The notes under the pieces are model-generated. The model was not told the DNA's origin. It ran no database searches and was given only the letters and a program-made list of their open reading frames with translations. From Hydnum rufescens UP504 (lineage: Eukaryota > Basidiomycota > Agaricomycetes > Cantharellales > Hydnaceae), in NCBI GenBank assembly GCA_014904985.1, contig MU129297.1:1-34265 (forward strand): a stretch of 34,265 nt of DNA. The letters run 5' to 3'. This document shows positions 31,867-34,265 of the stretch, in pieces. The first letter of the stretch is position 1. Each line of letters begins with the position of its first letter. The position numbers and the translations under genes are program-made.

Positions 31867-33780
31867 ATGACCTTGCAAGGCATAACCAAAGCTGGTGCAC
31901 AGACCATCATCCCGCCGCTACCACCTGGTCCTAGTTTGTTGCTGGGTGTTGCGCCTCAACCCCAAGCTGACCAAGGACAGAGTAATTCAGGGAGTGCAGT
32001 CAGCGAGTTGGCACAGGCACAAGCCAAACACCAATGTCTCCGGACGGAACTGGCCACTGAGCGGACCCGCCATGAGCAGAATGAATGAGACTACCAGGCT
32101 GAGTGCGAGGCACTAAATGGTGTCATTGCGACCTTGGAAGCCTCGTTGGCAGGCAATGGTGCGGCCACCGCAACAGGGATGCCACCAGGTGTCCAGGCTC
32201 TAATAGAAAGGATCACGGCGGAGACAGTGACAGCTGCCACAGCCGCAGCCATGGCAGCAATCTTGACAAGTGCATCGCCAACAAAATCGGAGAAGAAGCA
32301 TGCCCTATCAGCAGCTAACTACGTCTCTGCGGAAGCCGTCAGCTGTTCAGGTATAATACTGGAAATCATACTTCGTACAGCCCGGAAAGGTTTCTTTGTC
32401 CTTTTGCCGACATGACCGCCAGCCAATATCGGGACTATGCGCTGAATGATCGGACAATCAAGAAGGTCACCCGAGCGGTGGAGGGTGGGCTTGGCCTAGT
32501 CAAGGTGGAGTATGTAGATGATACGAATAGTGATGCGTGTGATCGCAACCTCCCAAAGCACGAGTGGGTCGAGGCGCAAACCCGCTTTTTGCAGCTCCTC
32601 CAGATGGAGGGGGTGGCAGATGAGCTGACAGTTGAGAACTTCCATCACCTATACCAGTTTATCATGGGCCACTCCCTCTGGGACTTCAATTTCGCAGTGC
32701 TGGCGAGAGCGGAGCACACACTGCGACAAAAATTCTTCACGAGTCCATTTCGGTTTGCCGATGCAGACCTAGAGAGAGAGGTGCAGGATGCAATGGTGTC
32801 ATACAACCAGGACCGTCTCCAATCGTTATCTCACCGAGTTGCAAGGGACACTGACCAGCTGCACCAGTCGTAACTATGGGTGCCTCAGGACTGTAGCTCC
32901 TTCCGTTTTGATCCATTATCACGACCAGCTGACCGCAAGCCCTCATACAATAACCTTTCAACTCCCATCACTCCTTCCCCTCTCCAACGCAACAACATGA
33001 ATCCCTTTTGAGGGAGCAACGAGCATGCAAGCCCTGAGGCTCGTTGCTGGTGCTGTGGGAGGGCAGGTCACAAGGCCCTGGAGTGCCAAGCCTCCAATAC
33101 AAAAGGTGGGGACCCCCTCCGCTCCAGTGCCATGAATGGCAAAGTGCTCCGCATCTTGGACACGAGGGAATACTGTTATTACGGACACATCGGACATCCT
33201 TGTGCAAAACCCAACTGCCAGGCTCTCCATGAGTGCTTGATTTGTGGGAGCCAGAGCCACGGGCCTGAGCAGCATCATGCTGAGGAGAAGGCATGTGTTG
33301 TGACACAGTTTTGGGCACATCGCTTTGAGGCCGCCCTTTCCCACCATAACCTACTTACAAAACATCCTCATGTCACAAATTGGCTGAAGTATGGTTTCCC
33401 ACTGTCCTTATCTCGACCACTCCCCCACTTTTGAAATCTTCCCCCCCCCAATAATTGGTCTGGAGCCTTCCTACAAGAAGACTTTGTAAATAAATACATT
33501 TCAGACAAACTCTCGAAAGGCAGACTGGCAGGCCCATATACCTTCAATGAGGTGGTCACAACATATGGCCACTTTTTCTGCTCACCGCTGGACATAGTCG
33601 AGAAACCTCGCGTCCCAGGTCAACCTGCATCAGTGGTGAAGTACCATCTCATCATTGACTGCTCTGCAGCAGACGCACAGGGGATTTCCGTGAACATCCT
33701 ACTTGATCCGGATGACTACCCCACTATCTGGGATGGGGCAGAGAAGCTTGCAGCCTACGTGAGTCAGTCTCTCCTTTGAT
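31867..33780 (+). pseudogene. Retroelement gag and reverse-transcriptase start, broken
   Basis: ATG 31867 opens a gag-like frame: Pro/Gln-rich start, coiled coil (about 31990-32150), Ala-rich helix (ITAETVTAATAAAMAAI, 32210), then after a gap or intron near 32350-32400 a capsid-like helical part (32412-32870). A canonical CX2CX4HX4C zinc knuckle follows (CWCCGRAGHKALEC, 33043), with more Cys/His pairs to 33290. In the same frame an RT N-terminal region follows: VNKYISDKLSKGRLAGPY (33490), VVTTYGHFFCSPLDIVEKP (33550), YHLIIDCSA, and SVNILLDPDDYPTIW (33690). This matches agaricomycete gag-RT elements in which SVN...DDFPT comes before the catalytic YxDD; the catalytic part is not in the window. 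Stops in frame: TGA 32086, TAA 32871, TGA 33009 and TGA 33432. A donor-like GTGAGT at 33760 may end the exon. The frame is otherwise well kept and CpG-rich, so this insertion looks younger than those to the left. Confidence 0.75.
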
Positions 33781-34265
33781 CAGGTACCTTCCCTACCTTT
33801 GCCTTTGCCCCCTTTCCTTTCTGTACATTATGAGGACATGGTGGTGGCACTATCAGTGCACCCCCCACCCCCCTCTCCTTTCATATGTAAAAGGGGGAGG
33901 GGGGTGAGTCCTACATGAGCACTCTCAGCTTCAGGCGGAGTTTCCCTTGTGTTCCTGAATCACCCGAGGTGGGTCGACAAGGGCATAGTGATGAACGAGA
34001 TCTCTGGCCATCAGCCAGATCACTCCTGATGGAATCGTTCAAGTGGGGTCTCCAGCACTGTTAGTGTGGACCCATTGTTCCTCCTTGCTCAAGGACCACT
34101 TCACCAGTACTTGCCCCAATAGCTCCAAGTGAGTGAGGGTGTCTTTGTTGTCGAGTAGCTGTTTTTCTCTTCTGGTCAGTGGGTGCAGTGGCTTGCAGAG
34201 CACTGGCCCAATGGCTCACTCGTGGCACTCATCTCGAGCATGGGAAAGGCCCAGATACAGTGTAC
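33781..34265. other. Right end, no gene seen
   Basis: The RT catalytic motif expected after 33780 is not found in any frame, so the retroelement is probably truncated or interrupted here. The rest is pyrimidine-rich with no coding pattern. Confidence 0.45.
33866..33907. other. C-rich/G-rich hairpin
   Basis: CACCCCCCTCTCCTTT pairs with AAAGGGGGAGGGGGGTG across a CATATGT loop, with one mismatch or indel. It lies just after the last recognisable RT codons and could form a strong stem in RNA or single-stranded DNA. Confidence 0.7.

Noticed and set aside
364..33434. TGA read as a sense codon (altered genetic code or mitochondrial DNA)
   Set aside because: Spliceosomal GT-AG introns and NLR and transposon genes mark nuclear DNA. 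Placeable TGA codons fall at Arg, not Trp, and fit CpG decay. Frameshifts, a TAG and two TAA break the same genes.
1..34265. tRNA, rRNA or other structural RNA genes
   Set aside because: I saw no cloverleaf or A/B-box pair or rRNA core sequence while reading. A covariance-model search would be needed to exclude a small one.

Overview
The window looks like nuclear DNA of an agaricomycete (mushroom-forming) fungus. The clues are short phase-consistent GT-AG introns of 51-90 bp, a NACHT-WD40 receptor gene, a Plavaka-type transposase, a DDE-type transposase with the basidiomycete domain order, a DUF6698-like fragment and a gag-RT retroelement. The genus cannot be fixed from the sequence. The window is a decayed transposon-rich island. 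I found no gene of any size whose reading frame is fully intact.

Layout: 0.36-7.43 kb holds five co-oriented broken reading frames of unrecognised families, with a CT-rich minisatellite between the first two. 7.43-11.07 kb is a large foldback element whose core (7664-10812) is a nearly perfect 3.15 kb palindrome centred at 9239. Its arms carry a sequence motif every ~147 bp. 11.5-14.3 kb (+) is a DDE-superfamily transposase pseudogene, tail to tail with a Plavaka transposase pseudogene at 14.5-18.2 kb (-). 18.2-19.7 kb is unassigned. 19.7-21.2 kb (+) is a broken DUF6698-like gene. 21.2-26.0 kb is mostly non-coding, with an LTR-like repeat present twice (22.42 and 24.76 kb), two small tandem repeats and gene scraps. 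26.04-31.48 kb (-) is a large NLR pseudogene: probable C2, helical linker, NACHT, then 14 WD40 repeats. 31.87-33.78 kb (+) is a gag/reverse-transcriptase retroelement, divergent from the NLR. The last 0.5 kb has no gene I can see.

Two signals run through the whole window. First, the frames are broken mainly by TGA: about thirty in-frame TGA against two TAA and one TAG by hand count. Several lie where the family has arginine, as expected for CGA to TGA change at CpG. Second, CpG is nearly absent from the left part and from the WD40 half of the NLR (2 CG seen in 26281-28640), but common from about 28650 to 33.8 kb, so the boundary falls inside one gene. Together these suggest methylation-linked or RIP-like C-to-T decay acting on repeats. 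The palindrome, if transcribed, would give long double-stranded RNA and could be a silencing trigger; that last step is inference.
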